DNA of 64,000 nucleotides from positions 71,658,926 through 71,722,925 of the forward strand of contig CM049309.1 of assembly GCA_026874595.1 (NCBI GenBank), read 5' to 3'. The stretch's first letter is position 1. The number at the start of each line of letters is the position of its first letter. The DNA comes from Sipunculus nudus. Its lineage: Eukaryota; Annelida; Sipuncula; Golfingiida; Sipunculidae. Below the pieces are notes generated by a model. The model made no database searches, was not told the DNA's origin, and saw only the letters and a program-made list of their open reading frames with translations. Below, piece by piece: positions 51,501-62,905 of the stretch. The position numbers and the translations under genes were made by a program.

Positions 51501-54500
51501 CAGTCTCTTCACTGGTTGGTGTTCCTCCTACACCTCTGTCTCTTCTCTGATTGGTGTTCGTCCTACACCTCTGTCTCTTCTCTGGTTGGTGTTCGGCCTA
51601 CACCTCAGTCTCTTCACTGGTTGGTGGTTAGCCTACACCTTCGTCTCTTCTCAGGTTGGTGGTCAGCCTTCATCTCCATCTCTTCCCCGGTTGGTGTTCG
51701 GCTTACACCTCTGTCTCTTCTCTGATTGCTGTTCGGCCTTCACCTCTGTCTCTTCTCTGGTTGGTGTTCAGCCTTCACCTCCATCTCTTCTCTGGTTGGT
51801 GTTCAGCATTCACCTCCGTCTATTCTCTGGTTGGTGTTTGGTCTACACCTCAGTCTTGTCTCTGGTTGGTGGTTAGCCTACACCTCTGTCTCTTTTCTGG
51901 TTGGTGTTCAGCCTACACCTCCGTCTCTTCTCTGGTTGGTGGTTAGCCTACACCTCAGTCTTTTCTCTGGTTGGTGGTTAGCCTACACCTCCGTCTCTTT
52001 TCTGGTTGGTGTTCGGCCTACACCTCCGTCTCTTCTCTGGTTGGTGTTCAGCCTACACCTTAGTTTCTTCTCTGGTTGGTGTTCAGCCTACATCTCCGTC
52101 TCTTCCCTGGTTGGTGTTCAGCGTACACCTCTGTCTCTTCTCTGATTGCTGTACGGCCTTCACCTCAGTCTCTTCACTGGTTGGTGTTCAGCCTACACCT
52201 CCGTCTCTTCTCTGGTTGGTATTCAGCCTACACCTCAGTCTCTTATCTGGTTGGTGGTTAGCCTACACCTTCGCCTCTTCTCTGGTTGGTGGTCAGCCTT
52301 CATCTCCGTCTCTTCCCTGGTTGGTGTTCGGCTTACACCTCTGTCTCTTCTCTGATTGCTGTTCGGCCTTCACCTCCATCTCTTCACTGGTTGGTGTTCA
52401 GCCTACACCTCAGTCTCTTCTCTGATTGGTGGTTAGCCTACACCTTCGCCTCTTCTCTGGTTGGTGGTCAGCCTTCATCTCCGTCTCTTCCCTGGTTGGT
52501 GTTCGGCTTACACCTCTGTCTCTTCTCTGATTGCTGTTCGGCCTTCACCTCCATCTCTTCACTGGTTGGTGTTCAGCCTACACCTCAGTCTCTTCTCTGA
52601 TTGGTGGTTAGCCTACACCTTCGCCTCTTCTCTGGTTGGTGGTCAGCCTTCATCTCCGTCTCTTCCCTGGTTGGTGTTTGGCTTACACCTCTGTCTCTTC
52701 TCTGATTGCTGTTCGGCCTTCACCTCCATCTCTTCACTGGTTGGTGTTCAGCCTACACCTCAGTCTCTTCTCTGATTGGTGGTTAGCCTACACCTTCGCC
52801 TCTTCTCTGGTTGGTGGTCAGCCTTCATCTCCATCTCTTCCCTGGTTGGTGTTCGGCTTACACCTCTGTCTCTTCTCTGATTGCTGTTCGGCCTTCACCT
52901 CCATCTCTTCACTGGTTGGTGTTCAGCCTACACCTCAGTCTCTTCTCTGGTTGGTGGTTAGCCTACACCTCAGTCTTTTCTCTGGTTGGTGGTTAGCCTA
53001 CACCTCCGTCTCTTTTCTGGTTGGTGTTCGGCCTACACCTCCGTCTCTTCTCTGGTTGGTGTTCAGCCTACACCTTAGTTTCTTCTCTGGTTGGTGTTCA
53101 GCCTACATCTCCGTCTCTTCCCTGGTTGGTGTTCGGCTTACACCTCTGTCTCTTCTCTGATTGCTGTACGGCCTTCACCTCAGTCTCTTCACTGGTTGGT
53201 GTTCAGCCTACACCTCCGTCTCTTCTCTGGTTGGTATTCAGCCTACACCTCTGTCTCTTATCTGGTTGGTGGTTAGCCTACACCTTCGCCTCTTCTCTGG
53301 TTGGTGGTCAGCCTTCATCTCCGTCTCTTCCCTGGTTGGTGTTCGGCTAACACCTCTGTCTCTTCTCTGATTGCTGTTCGGCCTTCACCTCCATCTCTTC
53401 ACTGGTTGGTGTTCAGCCTACACCTCAGTCTCTTCTCTGATTGGTGGTTAGCCTACACCTTCGTCTCTTCTCAGGTTGGTGGTCAGCCTTCATCTCCATC
53501 TCTTCCCCGGTTGGTGTTCGGCTTACACCTCTGTCTCTTCTCTGATTGCTGTTTGGCCTTCACCTCTGTCTCTTCTCTGGTTGGTGTTCAGCCTTCACCT
53601 CCATCTCTTCTCTGGTTGGTGTTCAGCATTCACCTCCGTCTCTTCTCTGGTTGGTGTTTGGTCTACACCTCAGTCTTGTCTCTGGTTGGTGGTTAGCCTA
53701 CACCTCTGTCTCTTTTCTGGTTGGTGTTCAGCCTACACCTCAGTCTCTTCTCTGGTTGGTGGTTAGCCTACACCTCAGTCTTTTCTCTGGTTGGTGGTTA
53801 GCCTACACCTCCGTCTCTTTTCTGGTTGGTGTTCGGCCTACACCTCCGTCTCTTCTCTGGTTGGTGTTCAGCCTACACCTTAGTTTCTTCTCTGGTTGGT
53901 GTTCAGCCTACATCTCCGTCTCTTCCCTGGTTGGTGTTCGGCTTACACCTCTGTCTCTTCTCTGATTGCTGTACGGCCTTCACCTCAGTCTCTTCACTGG
54001 TTGGTGTTCAGCCTACACCTCCGTCTCTTCTCTGGTTGGTATTCAGCCTACAACTCAGTCTCTTATCCGGTTGGTGGTTAGCCTACACCTTCGCCTCTTC
54101 TCTGGTTGGTGGTCAGCCTTCATCTCCGTCTCTTCCCTGGTTGGTGTTCGGCTTACACCTCTGTCTCTTCTCTGATTGCTGTTCGGCCTTCACCTCCATC
54201 TCTTCACTGGTTGGTGTTCAGCCTACACCTCTGTCTCTTCTCTGGTTGGTGTTCAGCCTACACCTCCTTCTCTTCTCTGGTAGCTGTTCGGCCTGCACCT
54301 CGGTCTCTTCTCTGGTTGCAGTTTGGCCTGCACCTCCATCTGTTCTCTGGTTGCTGTTTGGCCTGCACCTCCATCTGTTCTCTGGTTGCTGTTTGGCCTG
54401 CACCTCCATCTGTTCTCTGGTTGCTGTTCAGCATTCACCTCCGTCTCTTTTCTGGTTGGTGGTTAGCCTACCCCTCCGTCTCTTCTCTGGTTAGTGTTCA

Positions 54501-54560
54501 GCATTCACCTCCATCTCTTCTCTGGTTGGTGTTTGGCCTACACCTCTATCTCTTCGCTGC
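48505..54560. repeat. 35-bp minisatellite array, about 170 copies, with higher-order repeats
   Basis: The basic unit is TCTGGTTGGTGTTCAGCCTA then CACCACCGTCTCTTC. The plus strand has very few A residues and no stop codons in the unit, so all three plus frames stay open for hundreds of codons. The left part is homogeneous and the right part is more varied, with TTCGGCC, TTAGCC and GCTGTTTGGCCTGC variants. Larger blocks are repeated at 175, 315, 805, 1015, 1328 and 1820 bp offsets. The array ends 330 bp before exon l. Confidence 0.96.
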
Positions 54561-54890
54561 TGGTATTAAAAAATACTTTTGTCTACTGTCCTGACAACAT
54601 GCTTTAACCATCTCCATCTTCTACTTTTGATGTACTCTGTTATATCATTCAGTTTAGTCCTTTTATATAGAACTTATTTGTAATCTTCATTGGTCAATTT
54701 AAGTATTTGTCTAAAACATGTTCTTATAATAGCATATTGCCAGTGATGCCTAGCATAATATAGTCAATTTTGACTGCTTGATAGCCAAGCACTAAGCAGA
54801 CCAACTGTTAGCCAAAGTGTCTATACCGGTATGTATTATTTTCACAGAGGGAGTAGATCTTAACTAACAAATCACGTCTTCTTTATTTAG

Positions 54891-55003
54891 GGAATGAAAG
54901 GGCAGCAGATTATCGACATGTTAGAAGCTGGGGAGCGTCTGACTCGGCCAAACAAGTGTCCTGTACATGTGTTTGATGTGATGAAGGACACATGGAGAAT
55001 GGA
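54891..55003 (+). CDS. SYK: SYK exon l: kinase C-lobe, subdomains X and start of XI
   Basis: The acceptor CTTTATTTAG ends at 54890 and the donor GTAAGT starts at 55004. It encodes GMKGQQIIDMLEAGERLTRP and NKCPVHVFDVMKDTWRM, aligning with the human SYK segment [20 protein letters not shown]. The exon lies 330 bp after the end of the 35-bp minisatellite. It leaves with two bases of a codon. Confidence 0.96.
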
Positions 55004-55936
55004 GTAAGTACAGATTGTTTTAACGCCAGTTATGATCGTTTTGTGAAGTGAAGAATTCATACTTCTGTTTAACCTGGTTGCTAAGATCTTATGAGGAATT
55101 GTAACAAATGAGTGAGCATGCACATGAGATTAAACCATTAAACAGCACCTATAATGAGCAAAGTTTAGACACTTTGACTGAACTCTTCAGGCATCAGATA
55201 CATCTCATCCCAGCATTCACAGTGTGTCACTTCAGACAGAATAAAGTGGGTTTACCAGATTGGTTCACCTGTTAGAATGGTACATTGGTCAGTCAAAAAG
55301 AATCATTTGTGACAATAAGTCACAGAGAAATAAGTTAAAGACTGTAGTTAAAGAGAGTGAAAAAAGAGAATGGCTTGTCGTTTGAGTTTCTGATTAAAAT
55401 TGGGTATGTCTAAGTAGGGAATTGTGTAGTGTATAAAAAAAAGATTAAAAGAAACAATTGAAAAAAAAACATGTTCTGGTTAAAATATTTTCTGTTTCTC
55501 CAGCCTGATTGGATTGCTTCTACTCTTGACATCTTCACTGTGACTGAAATATTTGTGTCTTTATTATGGTATTTTATTTTACCATTTCTGTTGGAAATGT
55601 CCTTCACTATTGTGTAGCACAAATACTTGATACACTGAAGTACCGGTAAATGCTTTTTAGCTAACCTTGATCTGACATCTGCCATCAGTGGGTGAGTTCC
55701 AGGGTTTCTGAGGAATCAATTGATGGATTTTCTCAATTTTTGCTCTGGTGTATATCATTGCCGATTTAGATTTGGTGGATGCATAAAAACTTAATTACAG
55801 TTACTTTTGCTTTAGTTAATTTTGTCAGAATGTTTGAATGAGAATGTTTAGTCATTATACCTTATGTAAAGAAATTTTCTCAATTGATCATATATATATA
55901 TAAGTAACATATAAAACCCATCTTTACTTTTTCCAG
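55004..55936. other. last intron, nothing recognised
   Basis: AT-rich, no repeats of note other than a short TA tract near 55890. Confidence 0.45.
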
Positions 55937-55994
55937 GAAAAGAGAGAGGCCGACATTCGCAGATATTGTAAAGAGGATGCAGAGATACTACTGA
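55937..55994 (+). CDS. SYK: SYK exon m: last coding exon and stop
   Basis: The acceptor TTTTTCCAG ends at 55936. It encodes the end of the C-lobe, EKRERPTFADIVKRMQRYY, followed by TGA at 55992. ERPTF supplies the subdomain XI arginine. Human SYK continues a few residues past the matching NYYYDVVN tail, so this protein stops slightly earlier and keeps only a YY terminus. Confidence 0.95.
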
Positions 55995-56812
55995 AAGTCT
56001 CACCGCAGGTCTCAGTTACCAAGATTGCTCATTTTGTACAGCCTCGATCATCATATAGTCATGTCAGCAGCTTTTGTAATATATATTATAAATAGCATTG
56101 TAATTATAAATGTTTGTGTTTACTATGAAGATTTCATATACATGTATATAAACACATGCCATATTTTTATATGTGAACATTATTTATACATAGATTTATA
56201 GTAATATTTTTCTACACCCAAATCATCCAGATGACATAGTGCACGTGCACTATGCAACATGGAGAACCTATGCAGTTTCTTATTTTAACAATTTCTGCAT
56301 TTAAATTATTAAATGGATATGTATAGGCCTAGGGAATTTTCAGTTGGGAAATGTGTTAATGCTGAGTGTGAATTTTTATGAAGTAGTCAGGGAAATGATG
56401 CAAAGACTGATTTATAACAATCATGAAAGCAGATTTAAGTCTGTTGTTACTGGTTTCAAGGCTGTTGTGGTCATCCAGAGCTTCACTCCAGATGTTGATT
56501 GCTCCTGGCATATTTAGCCACAGTATTAGATGTATAATGCACAAATATATCAGTGTTGTCAATAGAATTTGAATAAAAACACTCAACAGAAATGTCCTCT
56601 GCTGCATCAGCAGTATAAATACCATGATAATTCATGTTGCAGTGTAAAATCCATGAACATGACTGAGTGCTTGTAAAGGCATTAAATTGGTTTTATTTTC
56701 AAGGATAAATTCATGGTCTTTTGATGGCCCCTATTGATAACCAAAAATTAAAACTGCAGCACTTTCAAGACAATTTCAAGAATCAACTTCATTTATGTAT
56801 GATTTACCAGTT
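55995..56812 (+). other. probable 3' UTR and downstream flank
   Basis: Follows the stop codon. The transcript end is unknown. The minus-strand frame 56356-56625 shows no recognisable domain. Confidence 0.4.
56572..56577 (+). promoter_or_regulatory. candidate polyadenylation signal of the SYK gene
   Basis: AATAAA occurs 578 bases after the stop codon and is the first exact hexamer I noticed downstream. Other AATAAA hexamers occur further on, for example at 60491-60496 after TCTGT. Without transcript data the true site cannot be chosen. Confidence 0.3.
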
Positions 56813-57479
56813 AGTAACTACACAAAGCTCTGTCATGTAACTACACAAAGCTCTATCGAGTTACTACACAAAGCTCTGTCGAGTTACTACTCAAAGCTCT
56901 GTCATGTAACTACATAAAGTTTTGTCGAGTTACTACACAAAGCTCTGTTGAATTACTGCACAAAGCTCTGTCAAGTACCTACACAAAGCTCTGTCGAGTT
57001 ACTACACAAAGCTCTGTCAAGTTACTACACAAAGCTCTATCGAGTTACTACACAAAGCCCTGTGGAGTGACTACACAAAGCTCTGTCAAGTTACTACACA
57101 AAGCTCTGTCGAGTTACTACACAAAGCTCTGTCAAGTTACTGCACAAAGCTCTATCAAGTTACTACACAAAGCTCTGTGGAGTGACTACACAAAGCTCTG
57201 TCAAGTTACTACACAAAGCTCTGTCGAGTTACTACACAAAGCTCTGTCAAGTTACTACACAAAGCTCTGTCAAGTTACTACACAAAGCTCTATCGAGTTA
57301 CTACACTAAGCTCTGTGGAGTGACTACACAAAGCTCTGTCAAGTTACTACACAAAGCTCTGTCGAGTTACTGAACAAAGCTCTGTCAAGTTACTGCACAA
57401 AGCTCTGTCAAGTGACTACACAAAGCTCTCACAAGTTACTACTCAAAGCTGTGTCTGGCTACTACTCAAGGCTTTGTCC
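56813..57479. repeat. 23-bp minisatellite, about 29 copies
   Basis: The unit is CTCTGTCGAGTTACTACACA+AAG with CGAG/CAAG/GGAG variants. It lies 820 bp after the stop codon and could be transcribed if the 3' UTR is long. Confidence 0.95.
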
Positions 57480-58740
57480 AATTGGATGGAGGGTATTCCT
57501 TAAATTCTCAGGAATAAACATGGTTATTAAGTCCTTCCCTGTAAATTTGGGAGGCTTATAGGGGTTGATGTATATATGTTGGTAAAATTTTTGTTGGGTG
57601 GACCCACTGAGGACATACCCCCAAGTGCAAAACAATCAATTTCAAATATTTATTTTTTTTCTTCCACCATTTTCTTACTACACTAGATCACCAATATTGA
57701 TGATTTTTTTAAACTAAAATTTGGGCACAATATTAATCTTATTCTATGGATTTTCACCTGATGTTTATTTTTGACCTTGACCTTTTTTCCATGGGTGTAC
57801 ACTCCACAGAGGATTAAACATTATCGCTCAGTTGTAGGCCTCTCAGGGGAGCTTTCCAGTGATTGCTTGGTGATTGCATATATCTAGATGTATAGTTTTG
57901 CTATTCAGTGATGCTGATCATTTTCTAAAATAGAAATACAAGAACATTCAAAAAGTCTCTCAGGTTCCTAGGTTGTAACTCAGTTATTTTTCCATTATAG
58001 CACACACAACACACACGTTTGTAGATATACATACAAACATGTTTAGCCACACAAGTATTTATTGGCTTAATTATAATGACATCTTCAATCTAGTTTAAAA
58101 TATGTTCAAACCAACAGGACAATGGCTATCATTCAACCACGCTTCTCATTTATAACATGACAGTGATTGCGGACCATTACCCTGCTGCCCTCTTTAGAGT
58201 GGGATGTAAACTACAATTTAATACTAAGGTTGTCATTTTGTTTGCAAGGGTTTCAAATTGTTTATATTTTTTAAAGTAAAATAATTAAATAATTTTGAAA
58301 ATTAAAAAAAAAAACCTTTGTGAATAAGATGTCCCATCAGCACTCATGGTCAGTACCAGTATCTTAAATGCATGCAAAGATCGATATAATAAAAAAAGCA
58401 GATCTTCTGTGTTACCTGTATGTCAAAGTTTGGTATTATAATATATAAATAATAAAAGATATGTGCCAATAGTGAACAAGCATTTCCAGTTGTTTCATTT
58501 TCCTGTTTATTCTCATCATATAGTTAAATTTTGCTCACTTATTGAAAAATTCATATAATAATGAGCATAATCTTTATGGGTAACTGAGGTAAAACTGTGA
58601 AAATTGAAGCTTCACAAAACACTGAAAAATTAAAAATTATGAAAATTTAACCCAGGGAATATGAACTAAGCCAAGTAAAGACATAACTTGAGTATAATTT
58701 TCAAGTGGAAATGTGCTGTAGTGGTGGAATTACAGGGCTG
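57480..58740. other. downstream sequence, nothing recognised
   Basis: No gene or repeat that I can name. Confidence 0.4.
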
Positions 58741-59055
58741 TGCAGATGGATGTTCATACGTACAAATATACAGACGGACATTCATGCATACATAAAAAAA
58801 GACATACATACATGTACAGACAGACATTCATACATACATACATATGTACAGACAGATGTTCATACATATGTATGTACAGACAGACATTTATACATACATA
58901 CATGTACAGACAGATGTTCATACATATGTATGTACAGACAGATGTGCATTGATACACAATTACAGATAGACTTCCATACAAACATATGTACAGACAGATG
59001 TTCATACATACATATGTATATTTTCACACAGATGTGTATACATACATACAATTTC
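58741..59055. repeat. about 33-bp minisatellite based on ACAGACAGATGTTCATACAT
   Basis: Imperfect units of GTACAGACAGA(C/T)(A/G)TTCATACATA with internal TACATATGTA palindromes. Frames on both strands are repeat artefacts. Confidence 0.85.
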
Positions 59056-59546
59056 TACATGTCATAACTACTGATACACCCAGTTTTTGATGAACTATCA
59101 TGAGATGTTATAAAGATTATTAATAATGAAATAATGTACTGATGCTTGCTGTGACAGTTGGTGAAGATTCAGTTAATTATAATATCAAACTTCTTAGCTT
59201 TCATTCATTGTATCAATTCTTGTCAGAACCATCAAGTATCACTGTATTTCTTGTCAGAGCCATCAGTCATTGTGCCTGAGTTTGAAATATACTAGTAATC
59301 TATTGTGCTATCTTTAGTTTACAGTTATACACTGGACATTTTAAAAACATCCATATATAATGTGGGGTCATAATCTGAGGATGGTTGATACAGGAATTAC
59401 AGATTTTGCTTGTAATTAAGAAAAGTACTTATATACATATAACATTCTGTTTGTTGTGATATGTAATAGGATAATGTACCAACTGTGTGCCATGCTGGAA
59501 TTTTTTGTACATTTTTTTCAAGTTAATGTTATTAGTGTACACAGTG

Positions 59547-59959
59547 CATCTTCATACCACCAAGTCCTTGGCTGCGCTTTCACAGACCTTGATTCAACCA
59601 CCCGGTCTGGTATCTATTTTATGAAAAATGATCAAGCCTGTAAGTGTTTGGGCTGAAGTCGCACCTGCCAAATCAAATCCGACAAATTAATTGCAAAAAA
59701 TACTGTTCACACTCCCTCTGAAGTCTGAACAAGAATACATGTACAAGAAACAGGACAGGCTTATTTGCTTATAGTTAGATTCTCAGCACTGCTAAATGTT
59801 TGACCAAAACATCACACCAGATGTCCATGTAAAACAAGTGTATGCCAGTCATTTGATTGGTTCAATAACCTTGTTCATTATTCATGAAATAGACACCAAA
59901 GTGGCTCGTTAAATCTTGGCCTGTGAAAGCAAAGCCACAGACTTGGTAGTATGAAGATG
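59547..59959. mobile_element. TIR element of about 413 bp (MITE-like)
   Basis: The left arm CATCTTCATACCACCAAGTC and the right arm, reverse-complemented, CATCTTCATACTACCAAGTC match over about 48 bp with few mismatches (GCTTTCACAG is shared). I could not identify a clear target duplication. No coding capacity. The superfamily is unknown. Confidence 0.65.
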
Positions 59960-61194
59960 GTACTGATGTAACAGGGAGATTTAAATCAGTGTCATTGTGT
60001 GAATAAAAGAGTGTATAATGTTGTTACAGATATGGATATTGCTGAAGATACAGCATTAAACTGTGGAGTGTGCACATGGACTTGTATAAAGTATGTAGAT
60101 GCAGGTGTCCTACAGCAGTACACTTTATGAGCTGTTGCCATATCCATACCTTTACTTGCCTAACTGATAGTGTCTTGAGTATGAAGTAAAATAAACGTGG
60201 TTGCCAAATTGTGTATTGTCACCAAATTGTGTATTGTCCTATCGCCCTACTGTATGGGTACCTAATTGTGAATATAGATTAAATTGTACAAATTTTCTTA
60301 CACTTAACACTGACAAATATTGATGTCATTAGTTTAAACTTTCAGGAGATCTCGGGTAAACATTGTACAATTATGAATTCAGTTATTCTTCAGTCAGTCA
60401 GTGACATGAATTTGATTGCTCACTAGTTATCTGTATCTGTTTCAGTAATTGTTATGTTTATATCTAAGTTGGGATTTGCTATAAATCTGTAATAAAGTCA
60501 TTATTTATTTTGGTTCAACAACAAAGTTAAAGTAAGGTTGCTTCCCAGTGATATGTATGGGGCTTTAACAATACATTATCGCACAATATGACTCATTATA
60601 ATATCAATATGATATTAATTTACATACCATTTGATACATACAAGATGCATTATATAGTTTCAAAGCCAATGTTCATGGAAAGGTCACAAAAGTCCTCTCA
60701 TAGAATTAATTTCTAAACTATATATAAAATGTATCTCCAAACAATTAGCTATTTCCAATCACTGGCTGTTGCAAAAGTAAATAACTTTATGATAATTACA
60801 CATTAATTCTTTTTAGTAAAAGTTTTATTTAAATTAAAAATTAAATTAAATTTGCTTTCGTTATTTGTTAATTAAATATGAAAGGAATATAATGGAGAAA
60901 ATGCAAGTTGGAAAAGAGTAAAGTTACACTTTCAGCAACCAATAAAACCAGTGGATGACTGTGAGGTTTAAATATACTTTAGTAAAAACTGGTCAGTGTT
61001 CCCCTGTGATGTGGAAGTAGAGAACGGAGAATAAATTGTCAGATTTATCAGGTTATGTGTATTATATATAAATACCTGTATATAATACTGTAGATCAGTC
61101 CAGCTGTATTTTTATTGCCATTTTGTTTGTCTACAATAGAAATGAATGCAATGAGTGTTGCTCTTGTGATTATTTAAAACAGAACCTATGATGC
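59960..61194. other. downstream sequence, nothing recognised
   Basis: AT-rich; contains AATAAA at 60491-60496, a possible distal polyadenylation signal. Confidence 0.4.
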
Positions 61195-61513
61195 TTGTGG
61201 AGCGTAGTGGTGTGATAGTTTTGGCACTTGACTTGTGATCATAAAGTTGTGGGTTCACGTCCCATTCTGACCCCCATCTGTGCTAAGACTCCTGGCCAGT
61301 CTTTCCCACTAGGACACCAAGGAGTGAATGGGTACTGGTCATGGGTGGTATTCAAATGTAGAATGAATAATTTTCTAGTGCCTGTTATGGCTGCTTGGTT
61401 GTATGCTCCCAGGGAGCTGGATGAACAGGCCCGAAAGACCAGGAAGGCAAAGTGTAGTCAGATGAAGATTGACATCATCAGTGATATCAGACTATAACCC
61501 CCCCCCCCCCCCC
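61195..61513 (+). repeat. tRNA-derived SINE-like element, family 2, ending in a C-run
   Basis: TGGAGCGTAGTGGTGTGA (box A-like) and GGGTTCACGTCCC (box B-like, about 61250) are at tRNA spacing. The body continues to GATATCAGACTATAA and a run of about 16 C. The open frame 61228-61497 coincides with the element and is not considered a gene. Confidence 0.55.
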
Positions 61514-61915
61514 ATCTTTTGTACCTTTCCCTTTTGTGTGATGCTGAAAGAAATTCCATCAATGTCATCATCATCTACTGATAATGAATGTACATTTTTT
61601 TAACAGGTGTAGATGGATTAATTGTATCTTATTGTGCCATGCAGGTGTACATGCCACAAAAGATTAAAATATCAAGTAGATCATACCACATCAATGATAG
61701 GTTATCTCATCATGTACCATCGAATGTGACACAAATATCTGCAAATGGAGTCAAATAGTAGAATTCTGGGGCAGGGTTAATCTTAAAGGTATCTTAAATG
61801 TCGTGGTAGAGTCAACACAATCCAAGTCTGAGTGCTAGGTCAAGTCCAAACCAGCTGAGTTCATGCAAAATCTCATAGGATCCTTTCACTTTCTCCAAAC
61901 CTAAATCAATTTTAA

Positions 61916-62775
61916 CTAGAATACGGGTAGTCGACAAGCCACTACATGTATCAGCCGAAATCAGAGTGGGACGGGTGAAGTGAGGCATGGATTGAGTAAC
62001 AAGGGGGAAATAGAGTGAGGTGTGTTGCATATTAGCATGGATGTCTGCAGCCGAAATGTGTATGTAGGTTGTGCCACCTACCACAAAATCCAGAAAGCTA
62101 TCAGAGTTGAATACAAATGCAAAAAGTCAAACCACTGCCAAATTATGAGTAATTTTATCCCACTGCAGACAAACAGATGGACCCTGTGTAAAAATTGTTG
62201 CACGTGGCGCCACCAGTTTTGCGTATGTTAAAGAGCTATGTGCAATCTATACACATGCAAAATTTTGGCCCAATCGGCCAAACGGTTCCATAGATATGAG
62301 CTTGGATGTCTGCAGCGTAAACGTGAATGTAGGTGGTGCCACCTGTCATAAAATCAAGAAAGCTATCCTGGATGTATACACATGCAAAATTTCAGGTTGA
62401 CAAGTCCAACCAATGCAGAGATATGAGTGATTTTATCCCATGGCAGATGAACAGATGGACACTGGTCAAAAATGGTTGCAGGTGGCGCCACCATTTTTTA
62501 TGTATGTTATAAAGCTATCCAAGGGCTACATTTGTGCAAATTTTTTTTCCGGATCGGTCAAACGGTTCCCGAGATATGTTGGTTAATGTGTCATAACAGA
62601 CGCACAGATGGACGCAGAGGAAAGGTCAGAGGTAAAAAAAAATCGCTACATGTGACCCGAACATAATCCCGGGTTTCGTAAAATTCCGCCCAGCGATTAC
62701 GGAGTTCCCCGGACACCTACGCGGCGGCGGCGTCAAGCTGAAAACATAGTATCCGCAATACTCTGTTTTGGTGGA
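61916..62775 (-). mobile_element. non-autonomous Helitron H5, minus strand
   Basis: On the minus strand it runs from TCCACCAAAACAGAG (5', preceded by A) to hairpin GTAGTGG-CTTGT-CGACTAC (one mismatch), seven bases and CTAG followed by T. It has only about two of the internal units with GGTGGCGCCACC, and a GCC run near the 5' end (about 62720). It is an uninterrupted guide for reading the split H2. Confidence 0.78.
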
Positions 62776-62905
62776 TACAATTAGTACAGCTCTGGTTGCC
62801 AGATGCAATTTTGTTAATCCACATGAATTGTTACAACAAATGATGGTAGTAATCCTGTGATTCAGTTTTCCTGACTCAATAACACGGTGCAGTTTCCAAC
62901 TTTTT

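Noticed and set aside
48511-54594. Many long plus-strand open frames (up to 480 codons) of the form LVFSLHHRLFSGWCSAYT
   Set aside because: They follow a 35-bp stop-free unit in all three frames, lack splice or promoter context and lie inside a SYK intron.
58705-59067. 120-codon frame rich in YIHTYVQTD
   Set aside because: Translation of a 33-bp minisatellite, with equally open frames on the other strand.
61228-61497. 89-codon frame ending before the C-run
   Set aside because: It coincides with a SINE-like element that has tRNA box A and B motifs.
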